From Opitutales bacterium (GTDB taxonomy: Bacteria > Verrucomicrobiota > Verrucomicrobiia > Opitutales > Intestinicryptomonadaceae): a DNA stretch of 64,000 nt. The notes below the pieces were generated by a model. The model did not search any database. It was not told the origin of the DNA and was given only the letters and a program-made list of their open reading frames with translations. The stretch is from positions 186,001-250,000 of the forward strand of contig SUVP01000002.1 of assembly GCA_015061945.1 (NCBI GenBank). Reading direction: 5' to 3'. The position numbers and the translations under genes are program-made. This document shows positions 51,769 to 61,520 of this stretch, piece by piece (the first letter of the stretch is position 1; every line of letters begins with the position of its first letter).

Positions 51769-54339
51769 TTATTTCTGTTTTACAAGGTGAACTTCGCCAA
51801 TTAAGCCCGATTCTTCCAATGGCTTTTTCTCGATTGTATATGGTGGACGATAACTAATGTCTATCAAGTTATTTCCTTTATTCCAGTTGGGATTCTTACT
51901 TGCCAAATGTCGCATATAGTTGAATGAACAATTTGTAATTTCAATTTCAAGTTCGTTAGAATTTTTCAAGATGTCTGACGAAATTTCAACGCGATACGGG
52001 ACACTCCAAATTTCACCTATATATACGCCGTTGATTTTCACTTTTGCAACATCTCGTATTTCATCAAACGTTAACACATATTGAGAAGATATATCATCGA
52101 CACTAAATTTTGTTTTGTAGACTGCCGTTCCGCAGAAAATCTTTGCGATATCGTCGCCTAGTTTTGTCCAACTTGCGAGTACGTTTGTTGAAAATGGCTT
52201 CGGCAGTTTTGATTCTTTTATCGAGCTTGGAACCCATTTTGCGAATGAAATATCCCAAATTCCAACAAGCTTTGTCGATGATTCATCAGCTCTCATCGTT
52301 ATTTTTTTCAAAGAATTGTTGCGTTTTTTATTTGCAAAAATGAAACAACTTTCGCCTTGCTTTAACGATAAATTGAAAGTTGTGCCATACGCTGTTTTTT
52401 CAAATGCGACCTCGCCTCGCTTTTGCGTCAACGGATTAAAATACTCCACTTGTTCGCAATCGGCAGAAATTGCAAGCTTGCCAAAATCGAACTCCTTGTT
52501 GAAGTTTACAATAAAATAGGCTGTGCTATCGGACAATTCTTTGCGGATATAATCGAGCTTATAATCGGCAAAAACTTCTCGCTTTGCACCAAACGATGTT
52601 GCCAAAATTGTGGCATTGCCAACTTTTACATTTTTAAAGATAGTAAATTTTTCGGCAAAATCTTTCGCCTTTGCACGACGCTCTTGCAAGTTCGCAAAAT
52701 TCGGTACATCCGAAGGAATCTCGTTTTGGAATACAATCTTTGCACCTTTTTTTGCGAGTTTAAAAAGTTGTTGATATGTATCCAACGGGAGCTGTTTGCA
52801 ATCGGGAATTATTATCGTTTTGTATGATTTCCCCGTCGCACAAAGTTCGCCATTTTCGACAGTTAATTTTTGCAATTCTTTGTCTGAAATAAAATCAAAG
52901 GCAAAACCTTTTTTGTCGAGTTCAGAAATAAGAGAATCAAATGAAGGACACTTTTTGAGCCACGTCGACGCTTTGTGGACATCGAACATCAAGATATGAT
53001 TTCGCCCACCCGACTCTTTCCAAAATGCATGAATTGGGAAATACACAAGCGTATCGTTTCCACTTTTTGAATTTTGCATCACGCTCTGCACTTGATAAAT
53101 GTAGCGATTCAAACTCGGGAAGAATTCGGAGAAGTGCGAGTTAAAATTGAAGTTTGTTGACGCATAAAAAAGTCGACCTGGGAAAGCTTTGTCTTTTGGG
53201 GTATATGGGAATCCGTGATAAAATATATGATTTATTCCACCTACGAAAAGCTTATCGATATCTGGCTTGATTTGCGAAAGCGACACTTTGAAGTGATTTG
53301 CAACCCATGTGCAAGATTCTGACGCAACAAGTTTTTTGCCATTCAGATTCGCTGATGATTCGGCAAATTTCATCATTATCTTATTTGGTCTGCCAAAAAT
53401 ATTTTCACGATAATCGGGATCGTTGCGGACAAATTCAAAACCACTCGAACCGAACGATTCAGTTTCTGGGATGTCTGCAATAGAGTAAAGGTCAATCAAA
53501 TTGCCGACAGAACCATGAGCTTCGTTTACACTCAGACGTCCCATACGTTTTGCACCTTGGGTGAATTCGAGCATAGATTCATAGAGTAAATCAGAAAGCG
53601 TTTCGTGGTAATCTTGCCAAACACGAGTGCATTCTTCTGGCGAAAGTTGCTTATCCGATGATGTCTCATTTTTGGCAATTTCTTCCCAATTTTCAGAAGT
53701 CGAGAACACTGCTCTTGCGTATGGTTGAAAATCGTAGCCACGACGTTTTTTAAATTCGTCATAAAAATTTTCCGAAATATTTACACCATAATATTCGTAT
53801 GAATCGTTGAAAAATCCACGCAAAACATTTGGATATTTTTCAAACGCTTTTTCAAAAATCCCGACGTGAAACTTATACGCTTTATTATTAAATGGATTTA
53901 CGGCATACCCTTCTCCACCTGGTGATGCTCTTTTAACTATTGCATTTTCTTTAACTAAAACATTTAAATTTTTGTCGAGATGTTTCGATGCGTATTCGTC
54001 AGAAACCCAAGGTCCACCAAATGGCCAACCACTTCCCATTGTCATATCGACACCAAGCCCGAGTCTGTTGGCTTCTTTTTGAATATATGCAAGTTTCTGC
54101 ATAAATTCAGGACTAATCAAATCGATATAATTTGCCTCATCGCCTTTTTCGCCATAACATGGGATAATGCAAACACCGCCCATCCCCGATTTTTTCATAT
54201 ATTCGAGCTGATATGTGATGTCGGATTCTTTCATTGAATTTCCCAAAATCCACCACCAAGCCCATGGTTTTGCAGTATCGTATGCAAACGTAAAATTACA
54301 GCAAACCAATAACAGTAATAACAAAGTTCGTAATTTCAT
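51769..54339 (-). CDS. Secreted GH106-type alpha-L-rhamnosidase
   Basis: An 856-residue exported enzyme with a signal peptide (MKLRTLLLLLLVCCNFTFAYD). The N-terminal sequence PWAWWWILGNSMKESDITYQLEYMKKSGMGGVCIIPCYGEKG and VDMTMGSGWPFGGPW matches the GH106 TIM barrel; GH106 inverts alpha-L-rhamnosyl bonds in pectin (RG-I, RG-II) and plant glycosides. Later parts include the LKQGESCFIF stretch and a C-terminal GH2-like beta-sandwich (YVLTFDEIRDVAKVKINGVYIGEIW). The start is 8 bp past the exosortase stop, so it is the third gene of the epsI-exosortase operon. It has no PEP-CTERM tail. Confidence 0.88.
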   Translation of the reverse strand: MKLRTLLLLLLVCCNFTFAYDTAKPWAWWWILGNSMKESDITYQLEYMKKSGMGGVCIIPCYGEKGDEANYIDLISPEFMQKLAYIQKEANRLGLGVDMTMGSGWPFGGPWVSDEYASKHLDKNLNVLVKENAIVKRASPGGEGYAVNPFNNKAYKFHVGIFEKAFEKYPNVLRGFFNDSYEYYGVNISENFYDEFKKRRGYDFQPYARAVFSTSENWEEIAKNETSSDKQLSPEECTRVWQDYHETLSDLLYESMLEFTQGAKRMGRLSVNEAHGSVGNLIDLYSIADIPETESFGSSGFEFVRNDPDYRENIFGRPNKIMMKFAESSANLNGKKLVASESCTWVANHFKVSLSQIKPDIDKLFVGGINHIFYHGFPYTPKDKAFPGRLFYASTNFNFNSHFSEFFPSLNRYIYQVQSVMQNSKSGNDTLVYFPIHAFWKESGGRNHILMFDVHKASTWLKKCPSFDSLISELDKKGFAFDFISDKELQKLTVENGELCATGKSYKTIIIPDCKQLPLDTYQQLFKLAKKGAKIVFQNEIPSDVPNFANLQERRAKAKDFAEKFTIFKNVKVGNATILATSFGAKREVFADYKLDYIRKELSDSTAYFIVNFNKEFDFGKLAISADCEQVEYFNPLTQKRGEVAFEKTAYGTTFNLSLKQGESCFIFANKKRNNSLKKITMRADESSTKLVGIWDISFAKWVPSSIKESKLPKPFSTNVLASWTKLGDDIAKIFCGTAVYKTKFSVDDISSQYVLTFDEIRDVAKVKINGVYIGEIWSVPYRVEISSDILKNSNELEIEITNCSFNYMRHLASKNPNWNKGNNLIDISYRPPYTIEKKPLEESGLIGEVHLVKQK

Positions 54340-54347
54340 AGCGTAAA

Positions 54348-55352
54348 TTATTTAGAATTATCTTCTGTCTGTGGTTGTTGATTATCTCTGAATTCTTTTG
54401 GAACAATGCTGAATTGGAAAATCGGCAACAAGAGCAAAAGTCCGACGACTGTTGCACCCAAGACAAAATATCCAGCGGCATCGTGAACAAACCCTGCTAT
54501 TGAATCTGGACCATTTTCATACGCCCATATCGACAAGAATAAAGCTCGGAGAATATTGTTAAAAAACGCAAAACCCATCGAACAAGCCACAAGCAATATC
54601 TTCTTCCAGAGCTTATCGAGGAACACTGCCGACAAGAACGACCCCGCAAACAAACAAGCTGTCAACGAGCGAATCCCACTGCATGCGTCGGCGACACCAA
54701 CATTGCCGTTTGGGAAACAAAGCGAGTTGCCTTTCATTTCAACGAGGAACCCGAAGAAATCCATAAATCCGCAAACGAGCACTGCAACTTTTGAGAGCAA
54801 GAAAAGGCTTATTGCGTGTTCAACTGACGAGAATACTGGTGCTGAAATTATCCACGCAAATGCGGGAAAAACGAACAATGATGAAAAACCTAATCTTTGA
54901 CGCAATCCCATTTGCTCGCCTTTGAGATTTTTTGACGACGCAAAGAAAGTCATCGCAAAAAATAAGAACGAAAACCCGAAAGTCATAGGGAACATTGCCG
55001 ACGATGCCGGATTGCCCGAGCCACCTTTAAGAATCGCAAACAATAAGAAAGTTAACGCTCCGCAAACGAGCATTCCGCCGAAGAAAAAGTTAGCAAAATA
55101 ATCTGCAAGCGAGCGTTTTGTAGCGAGCGAATCTTTTTGAAAATAACCGAAGATTTTTTCCCATCTATCGAACAAAACGTAAATACAAAACATCGGCATA
55201 ATATAACCGAAGCTGTAATCGACTCTGTTTGCCCAAACGTATTTTAGCGACAACGTTTCGATAACAATCATCGACAAAATAATCAACGCACTCACTACAA
55301 CTTGCGTCGGCATTTGGAAAAATTGATATTTTTTTAGTTCTGAAAAATTCAT
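54348..55352 (-). CDS. xrt: Exosortase
   Basis: A 334-residue inner-membrane protease/transpeptidase that processes PEP-CTERM proteins. Eight or so hydrophobic helices hold the active-site residues: C224 in ADACSGIRSL, R269 in NILRALF, and H290 in HDAAGYFVL, the conserved Cys-Arg-His set. The ATG overlaps the epsI stop by four bases (ATGA), and GH106 follows 8 bp later. The PEP-CTERM protein at 7715-9451 is the only candidate substrate in this window. Subtype (XrtA, XrtB, etc.) cannot be assigned by eye. Confidence 0.92.
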   Translation of the reverse strand: MNFSELKKYQFFQMPTQVVVSALIILSMIVIETLSLKYVWANRVDYSFGYIMPMFCIYVLFDRWEKIFGYFQKDSLATKRSLADYFANFFFGGMLVCGALTFLLFAILKGGSGNPASSAMFPMTFGFSFLFFAMTFFASSKNLKGEQMGLRQRLGFSSLFVFPAFAWIISAPVFSSVEHAISLFLLSKVAVLVCGFMDFFGFLVEMKGNSLCFPNGNVGVADACSGIRSLTACLFAGSFLSAVFLDKLWKKILLVACSMGFAFFNNILRALFLSIWAYENGPDSIAGFVHDAAGYFVLGATVVGLLLLLPIFQFSIVPKEFRDNQQPQTEDNSK

Positions 55353-56080
55353 TTTTTTGCTTCCCCTTTGTCTTCAAGAATGAGTTTGCCCAACGCTTTT
55401 ATTATCTTTTGGAATTCCTTATCTTCTTTGAGAGTGAGAATATCTTGCGAAGAATCTACTCTGATAAAATATTGTTCTGGAGCACCCCTGAAAGTCGACA
55501 ACAACACATTTTTCAGGTATTCAAAAGAGAACGCATTGAAAAAAGTAGCACTATCACCATAATCGTATCGTTCACCATCCATCATATGCCAAAAGCAAAC
55601 AAAACGCTCAACTGGTGTCGAAAAATTCTTGTATATCATACGACGATAAAATGCAGGGATAAGCTTCATATCGTCTACCTTAAGCACGACATCACTGCGG
55701 GCTTTCGATTTATCGTTTTCCCAACCATTGAGGATCCAGCACTTGTCTGGAGTATGGTCTGTTACAACACGTCCGTTAGCCTTGCCCGCTTCCCAATATG
55801 CGATATACACAACAAACGATTTTGTCCCATCAGACGATGTATATTCTTTATTGAAATACTCATTACTACCCAAAATTTTTTCAGCCGCACGAACCGCTTC
55901 TTCGTTTGGACCAAGTGGGATATCTTTAGAAGTCCATCCATCAAGAGATGCTGGAATAACCTTTTTTAAGTGGTCCGTCGCTTTGGGAGCTGATTTTGGT
56001 TGCGTTGAATATGCAAAAAACAAAAAGTAAATTGCAATAGCAACTACCAAACCTACAAATATATTTATATATCTTAACAT
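55349..56080 (-). CDS. epsI: EpsI-family exosortase-associated protein (DUF3485)
   Basis: A 243-residue protein with an N-terminal helix (YINIFVGLVVAIAIYFLFFAYS) and the EpsI/DUF3485 domain: FVVYIAYWEAGKANGR, HTPDKCWILNGW and MDGERYDYGD. In other systems EpsI is fused to or next to exosortase and takes part in exopolysaccharide assembly. I start it at MLRYINIF (56080); a longer frame from 56116 adds 12 residues without a signal. The stop overlaps the exosortase start. No other exopolysaccharide synthesis genes are present in the window. Confidence 0.88.
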   Translation of the reverse strand: MLRYINIFVGLVVAIAIYFLFFAYSTQPKSAPKATDHLKKVIPASLDGWTSKDIPLGPNEEAVRAAEKILGSNEYFNKEYTSSDGTKSFVVYIAYWEAGKANGRVVTDHTPDKCWILNGWENDKSKARSDVVLKVDDMKLIPAFYRRMIYKNFSTPVERFVCFWHMMDGERYDYGDSATFFNAFSFEYLKNVLLSTFRGAPEQYFIRVDSSQDILTLKEDKEFQKIIKALGKLILEDKGEAKK

Positions 56081-56265
56081 CGCTTTTATTCTTACTTTTG
56101 CGACATTTATTGTCAAATAAAATGCCCTTTATTATTGACTATATGATAGCAACTCTTGAACTATTTTGACTTTTAATAATAAAAAAAGGAAATTATCTTG
56201 TTAAAATCGATAAAAAAACAATAATTCCCAATGTAAACACGAAATTTATATAAACTAAAATCGCT

Positions 56266-58914
56266 ATGAAATACAAGGCACTATTAACTCTCTTTACCGC
56301 TATAATTCTATCTTTGGTTGGATGTGCACAATCAGACAAACCATCGAATGACCCTACATTTTCTGTGAAGAAAATAAAGGGAGTACCATTTCTGGCTGAA
56401 GACGGAAAAGCTATGCGTGGAAGAATGTTCTATGGCTCGACAAATGGTGTACGATACAAAGTTATCCAGCCTGAATGGACTACATTGTCAATGGATATAA
56501 CGGCAAAATCTGATGACTTAAACGCTCTTGCTCGTATGAGCTTCGATGGACTCGTCAAAAAACTTTCTATCCGACAAATAAATTTAGTAGATTTGACAGA
56601 TAACAAAACTCACCTTCTCATATCTCCAAAATATCCAAGAACTGTAAAGCGTTTGAGAACATCGGATCCAAAAATCTCAAAAATAACGCATAATGCAGAT
56701 GAAATTTTTATCGAGAAAAATTCTGATAACTCGAATAACCCTCGTTTTTACATCGACAACATTCCACTTCAAAAAAACAAGAAATATCGATTTGATGTCG
56801 AGCTGAAATATGAAAAAGCCGGCTGGTCGGATATGGTAATGGCGAGCAAAGGCGAAATTATCGGTATTTCGTCTGAAAAGGTATTTCTCAAGCAATTCAA
56901 ACACGTTACAAACGCAAACGTTAATATCATCACTATTCCGATAACGTTGTTTCGAGATACAATGAATATAAAAATGTATGAAGAAATTGCGTCAAAAGTC
57001 TTTGACCCAGTTATCGCAATGAACCCAAACGTACGCATTATCCCAAGAATCGGTGTTGATGCTGACGCAAAGTGGCTCGACAAAAATCCTGATTCAGAAA
57101 TGCGTAATTTTGACGGCAAGCCAACAACACGTATGTCTCGTGGTAATTTCACAAGCTTGCAACGTTTTGCTTCGGTATCGTCGTTGAAATATCGTGAGCA
57201 TTATGGTGAATGTTTGCGTAATACAATTTTGTTCCTCGAAAGTAAATACGGAAAAAATATTATGGGCTATCACCCATGCGGAGCAAACACTGGTGAATGG
57301 TTCTATGCGCAATCGCCAGGACCTATCCCAAGTGGATATGACCCCGCTACACTTATCGCATGGCGTAAGTGGCTCTCAAAAAAATATCAAACTGCCGAAG
57401 CATTGCAATCTGCGTGGAACAAAAAAGATGTTTCGCCCGAAACTGCGACTGTCCCAACTTATCAAGAAAGAATGAAAGATATCTCGTATGTTATCGACCC
57501 CGCAAAACATCAAAATGTAATCGACTTCAACTTATTCCTCAATGATGAAATGGCTGACACTGTTATCCATTTCGGCAAAGTTATTAAAGATACAACAAAC
57601 GGCAAAAAACTTTCGCTCACTTTCTACGGGTATGGTTTTGAATTCGCCTGTGGAGTACAATCACCTTCAGTTACTGGACACTTTGCTATGCGAAAAGTAC
57701 TCAGCTCGCCATACATCGATATGATTAGTGGACCTATATCGTACTCGACTCGTGGAAAAGGTGGCGAAAAGAAATATATGAGTGCTGTCGAAACTTGCAC
57801 AAATGCTGGAAAACTTTGGTGCGATGAAGACGACAACAGAACTTATCTCATCTGGGGTTCTGGCTCAATTCTGCTCGTCGCTGACCCTGGACAGAAAACT
57901 CAAAAGGATTCGATTGACGTTATGCGTCGCAACCTATCGCAACAAATTATACGCAACACTCCGTCTTGGTGGATGGACTTGTTCGGCACCGGCTGGTACG
58001 ATGACCCTGTCCTTTGGAACCAAATTGAACTCACTAAAAAAGCCGAACGCGATATGATTAAACGTCCACAACGTTATAATCCACCAATTGCGTTGGTTTA
58101 CGACGAAACATCTATGAATTATGTTGGTCGCCCCTCTAACGTGACTACTGGTGGGCTTATGAGTACTGCACGCAGATATGTCAATTATACCGGCATTCCG
58201 TCGGGGCAATATTTGCTCGATGATATTCTTGAAAATCGTGCATCGCCAAAGCTCAATCTTTTCTTGAACGTTTTTGCACTCGATGCCGACCAACGCAAGA
58301 AAATGCGTGAAGCATCGGAACGCTCGGCAAGCGTGTACTGCTGGGCAACCGGGTATGCCGACAAGACAAATAAAAAACTTTCGGTTGAAGCAATAAAAGA
58401 AGCAACTGGTTTTGAAGTTAAACAAGTAGAAAAGCCAATCTCGACAACCGTGTCGTCTACTCCAGAAGGCTTAAAAGTTGGTCTGCCTGAAAAATTCGGC
58501 TACCAAGCGAAAGGTAAAATGACGTTATCCTTCTCGCCTGTTCTCGAAGCTGGCGATATCGTGCTTGCAAAATACGAAACTGGCGAACCTGCAGTTGTTT
58601 TGCGTAAGACTGGTAAACATCCACAAATGTTCTTGGGTGCAACAGTTATTACAGAAGAACTCATACGCTATATGGCAAAAGAATGTGGAATACACATCTA
58701 CACAAAGCAACCAGCTTCGGTCTATGCAAATGGTGCGTACGTTTCGATTACTGCACACACAAAAGAAACACATACGGTAGACTTCAAGACGAACAAGAAA
58801 ATCTACGATGTCTTCACAGGTGAAGAGCTTGGGCAAGGACCAATCCTCAACTTTGATATGGACGTTGGTGAAGTTAAGTTTGTCAGAATAGGCAAACGTA
58901 ATCCGAAAAGATAA
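56266..58914 (+). CDS. Lipoprotein GH42-like glycosidase homologue
   Basis: An 882-residue lipoprotein (lipobox LSLVGC, lipid Cys20). Residues about 30-200 form a beta-rich extension, then a GH-A-like TIM barrel: GYHPCGANTGEWFYAQ with candidate acid/base E344, and KLWCDEDDNRTYLIWG with candidate nucleophile E521. A Rossmann-type trimerisation-like domain and a C-terminal domain (IYTKQPASVYANGAYV) follow. The GEW, E-x-D-x-R-T and IYTKQP/LYTDEP motifs are shared with the 622-residue gene at 33616. Enzyme class and substrate are unproven; beta-galactosidase-type activity is the nearest guess. It faces a GH2 beta-mannosidase gene. Confidence 0.75.
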   Translation: MKYKALLTLFTAIILSLVGCAQSDKPSNDPTFSVKKIKGVPFLAEDGKAMRGRMFYGSTNGVRYKVIQPEWTTLSMDITAKSDDLNALARMSFDGLVKKLSIRQINLVDLTDNKTHLLISPKYPRTVKRLRTSDPKISKITHNADEIFIEKNSDNSNNPRFYIDNIPLQKNKKYRFDVELKYEKAGWSDMVMASKGEIIGISSEKVFLKQFKHVTNANVNIITIPITLFRDTMNIKMYEEIASKVFDPVIAMNPNVRIIPRIGVDADAKWLDKNPDSEMRNFDGKPTTRMSRGNFTSLQRFASVSSLKYREHYGECLRNTILFLESKYGKNIMGYHPCGANTGEWFYAQSPGPIPSGYDPATLIAWRKWLSKKYQTAEALQSAWNKKDVSPETATVPTYQERMKDISYVIDPAKHQNVIDFNLFLNDEMADTVIHFGKVIKDTTNGKKLSLTFYGYGFEFACGVQSPSVTGHFAMRKVLSSPYIDMISGPISYSTRGKGGEKKYMSAVETCTNAGKLWCDEDDNRTYLIWGSGSILLVADPGQKTQKDSIDVMRRNLSQQIIRNTPSWWMDLFGTGWYDDPVLWNQIELTKKAERDMIKRPQRYNPPIALVYDETSMNYVGRPSNVTTGGLMSTARRYVNYTGIPSGQYLLDDILENRASPKLNLFLNVFALDADQRKKMREASERSASVYCWATGYADKTNKKLSVEAIKEATGFEVKQVEKPISTTVSSTPEGLKVGLPEKFGYQAKGKMTLSFSPVLEAGDIVLAKYETGEPAVVLRKTGKHPQMFLGATVITEELIRYMAKECGIHIYTKQPASVYANGAYVSITAHTKETHTVDFKTNKKIYDVFTGEELGQGPILNFDMDVGEVKFVRIGKRNPKR

Positions 58915-58929
58915 TCACATAATACGAAC

Positions 58930-58964
58930 AAAAAAAGAACACTCGTTCTGAGTGTTCTTTTTTT
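58930..58964. terminator. Bidirectional intrinsic terminator
   Basis: A perfect 15-bp stem (AAAAAAAGAACACTC / GAGTGTTCTTTTTTT) with a 5-nt loop between the convergent GH42-like and GH2 genes; T-runs on both strands. Confidence 0.9.
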
Positions 58965-58976
58965 GTGTGGAAACTT

Positions 58977-61376
58977 TTAGTTGAGTTTTATCTTCTCTAC
59001 AAATTCTTTGTCGCGATTTATTTTGAAGTCGGGGTAATAAACAAAGCTGTATTCCGATGAGAATTCTGGCTTACCTTCTACTTCAAGAATTAATTTGAAA
59101 CGACGGATTTCTTTGCCCAAGTCGGGAATTTTGAATTCGTAATTTCCAACAAATTCATTTTTATTCGGTTGAATTGCTTTCGATTTTAGTGTTCTAACGT
59201 TGCGAACTTTTCCATCAAATTCAACTTTGATATTGATTGTCATTGGGTCGAACGACTTGTAATAATCGTTCAATATAAAAGCTTTGCCTGCAAATTTTTC
59301 ATTTGGTTTCCAAGTGAATTTTGCAAATCGTGCACTCGCTAAAACAGGGCGACAAGCTTGCTTTACGGTCTCGTACGATTGCTTTTTAATTGTCGGGTAT
59401 GCAATTATTGATTGGTTGCCCGCACCTTCCCATGCGTCGTTGAAGCACCAATTTATCGCCATTGAGCAATATGGTTTTTGTCGACGCGTTTCTTCAAACA
59501 TAAAGCGATACGCTTGTGCTTGCATAAATTGAGTCTTTTCGATGAGTTCTTCTATTGACTTTGACTCGCCACAGAAAACTTCTGAAGCATAGTAGTTGCT
59601 GTGAACACCTTTGAGTAAATCACTTTTATCATTTGTCTTAAACGCATGGTGTTCTATCCAAGCTGGTGTTGGACGAACTGGGAAAATCTCATTTGCTGGG
59701 ATTGTCTTACGGATTGTTTCAACTGGAGACATCGCCGAAATACCGAACTCGCAATACGCAGTAAATCGACAAGTTTGCCAGTACTGGAAAATATCGACTC
59801 GCTCGCCATTGTGGTTAACAAAGAAGTGGTATGGTCCATGAGCCACTCCCATAATTGGCGATGTTGCGTTAAACGGAATTTCAGGATTATATTGAAGTGT
59901 AATTGAATTAAGCCAACGCAATGGGAGAGACTGTTCTGTCATTCTCGACCAACTATTGTACAACTCATTTCCACCACGCCAACAAGCCATACACACGTGC
60001 TTGCGAAGTTTCTTTACTATTGATGTCGCTTCTTGACGAAGTACTTTCAAGTAAGCTTCTTCATCTGGATAAAAGTTGCAACCCAAGATAAATTCTTGCC
60101 AAACGAGCAACCCTTTCTTGTCGCAAATTTCAAAAAACTTTTTGCGTGCAACTGGTGCACCACCCCACATACGAAGCATATTGAAATTTAAATCAACAGC
60201 ATAATCGGTTAAGATTTCGTATCTTTCATCTGAAACTTTTGCTGGGAAAATTTCAGGATTTACCCAATTTGAACCTTTAACAAAAATTTCTCTGCCGTTA
60301 ATTTCTAACTGCATTGGTGGCACTGAACGTGTTTTTGCTGGAACGCTTGGCTCCGACCATGCACCTCTATTTGGAACAAACTTCACACGTTTAAAGCCGA
60401 CTTTCTGTTTGTCTGTTTCCAAAAGTTTTCCATCATCTGAATAAAGCTCAAAGATACTATCGTAAAGATAAGCTTTGCCGTGTCCATTTGGCCACCACAA
60501 TTCTGGATTTGCAAATTCTATGTTTTCTGAAACGAAACAGTCAGCACTTATTTTGCCATTTGCCGACTTCACAAGTTTGCCCGACTCATCTAACAACTTC
60601 CATTTGTACGATGTTTCAGCAAGCTTTACTCCTTCAAGATTTAAATTGATGTTTGCAGTTTTTAAATCATCTGAAAGCGAATACTTAACATAAACGTCAT
60701 TCAAACGGCTTGCATTCGCAACTTCAAGTTTTGCTTCGCCACAAATACCCAACGGAATTAAGCGTGGATGCCAATCCCATTCGTACGACACAGGTGGCTT
60801 GAAAGACTTGCTTGCATTCATTCGATAACTCTTTGGCTTAAAAACTTTGTCATTTTTTCCTCGAACTGCACTCATGAGTGGATTTTCGTTATACCATTTT
60901 TCATCAAAATTTTCATCAGGATATGCTTTAGGAGCTGGGAATACTACGACTTCTAAAAGATTTGAATTCTTCAAAAAGTCTGTAATATCAACATTCACTG
61001 GCGTAAACATTCCCTCTTGGTCGACAACAAGATTTTTGTTCACATAAATTTTGAAGCGATAATCTATACTTTCGCACTTAAATAAAAGTCTCTTGTTTTT
61101 AGATAGAGCTGGCTTTGCGAACTCTACTTTATATGTATAATATCTGTCTTCGAGCCATCTGTATGCTCTTGAATTTATACCGAAACGATAATCTGGCAAT
61201 TTAAGAGCTTTTGCAAAATCTAACTGGACTGCTCCAGGTACTTCGGCTGGGATGAATTTTTGAGGATAATCTTTTTCGGTTTGGCTCGCCCCCACCTGCC
61301 AATTCAATTTTATTTCTGCCATCAGCAATGACGTACAAAGTGCCATTGCTACAACTAATAATTTACGTTTCATCAT
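58977..61376 (-). CDS. Secreted GH2 beta-mannosidase
   Basis: A 799-residue exported enzyme (signal peptide MMKRKLLVVAMALCTSLLMA). It has the GH2 layout: sugar-binding jelly roll (FIPAEVPGAVQLDFAKAL, SPAPKAYPD region), immunoglobulin-like domain, TIM barrel with NFNMLRMWGGAPV, acid/base E471 in WRGGNELYN and nucleophile E543 in YCEFGIS. Those barrel motifs follow the beta-mannosidase subgroup, which removes terminal beta-mannose from mannan oligosaccharides or N-glycans. AAAGGA precedes the ATG by about 5 bp. Upstream (61377-61519) is an 11-bp palindrome and a 9-bp direct repeat. It appears to be transcribed alone. Confidence 0.9.
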   Translation of the reverse strand: MMKRKLLVVAMALCTSLLMAEIKLNWQVGASQTEKDYPQKFIPAEVPGAVQLDFAKALKLPDYRFGINSRAYRWLEDRYYTYKVEFAKPALSKNKRLLFKCESIDYRFKIYVNKNLVVDQEGMFTPVNVDITDFLKNSNLLEVVVFPAPKAYPDENFDEKWYNENPLMSAVRGKNDKVFKPKSYRMNASKSFKPPVSYEWDWHPRLIPLGICGEAKLEVANASRLNDVYVKYSLSDDLKTANINLNLEGVKLAETSYKWKLLDESGKLVKSANGKISADCFVSENIEFANPELWWPNGHGKAYLYDSIFELYSDDGKLLETDKQKVGFKRVKFVPNRGAWSEPSVPAKTRSVPPMQLEINGREIFVKGSNWVNPEIFPAKVSDERYEILTDYAVDLNFNMLRMWGGAPVARKKFFEICDKKGLLVWQEFILGCNFYPDEEAYLKVLRQEATSIVKKLRKHVCMACWRGGNELYNSWSRMTEQSLPLRWLNSITLQYNPEIPFNATSPIMGVAHGPYHFFVNHNGERVDIFQYWQTCRFTAYCEFGISAMSPVETIRKTIPANEIFPVRPTPAWIEHHAFKTNDKSDLLKGVHSNYYASEVFCGESKSIEELIEKTQFMQAQAYRFMFEETRRQKPYCSMAINWCFNDAWEGAGNQSIIAYPTIKKQSYETVKQACRPVLASARFAKFTWKPNEKFAGKAFILNDYYKSFDPMTINIKVEFDGKVRNVRTLKSKAIQPNKNEFVGNYEFKIPDLGKEIRRFKLILEVEGKPEFSSEYSFVYYPDFKINRDKEFVEKIKLN

Positions 61377-61437
61377 ATATCCTTTAAACTTTTAAGCTAT
61401 AAAATAACTGATTGCTACACAAACATTCTACAACAAT

Positions 61438-61490
61438 ATTCTTTTTTGTATATCAAAAAAGAATGATATGTTTTTGACAAAAATGATATG
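61438..61490. promoter_or_regulatory. Palindrome and direct repeat before the beta-mannosidase gene
   Basis: ATTCTTTTTTG-TATAT-CAAAAAAGAAT (61438-61464) is a perfect 11-bp inverted repeat. AATGATATG occurs twice (61462-61470 and 61482-61490), 20 bp apart. They lie 62-114 bp upstream of the start, between it and the metallophosphoesterase terminator. Confidence 0.4.
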
Positions 61491-61493
61491 AAT

Positions 61494-61520
61494 AAAAACA
61501 AAAGGCAAAGCTTGCTTTGC
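61494..61520 (-). terminator. Intrinsic terminator after the metallophosphoesterase gene
   Basis: GCAAAG-CTTG-CTTTGC forms a short hairpin overlapping the end of the stop codon. On the minus strand it is followed by CTTTTGTTTTT, a T-rich run. Confidence 0.6.

Noticed and set aside
55409-55969. 186-codon plus-strand frame antisense to epsI
   Set aside because: epsI has family motifs and coupling to exosortase; this frame has none.
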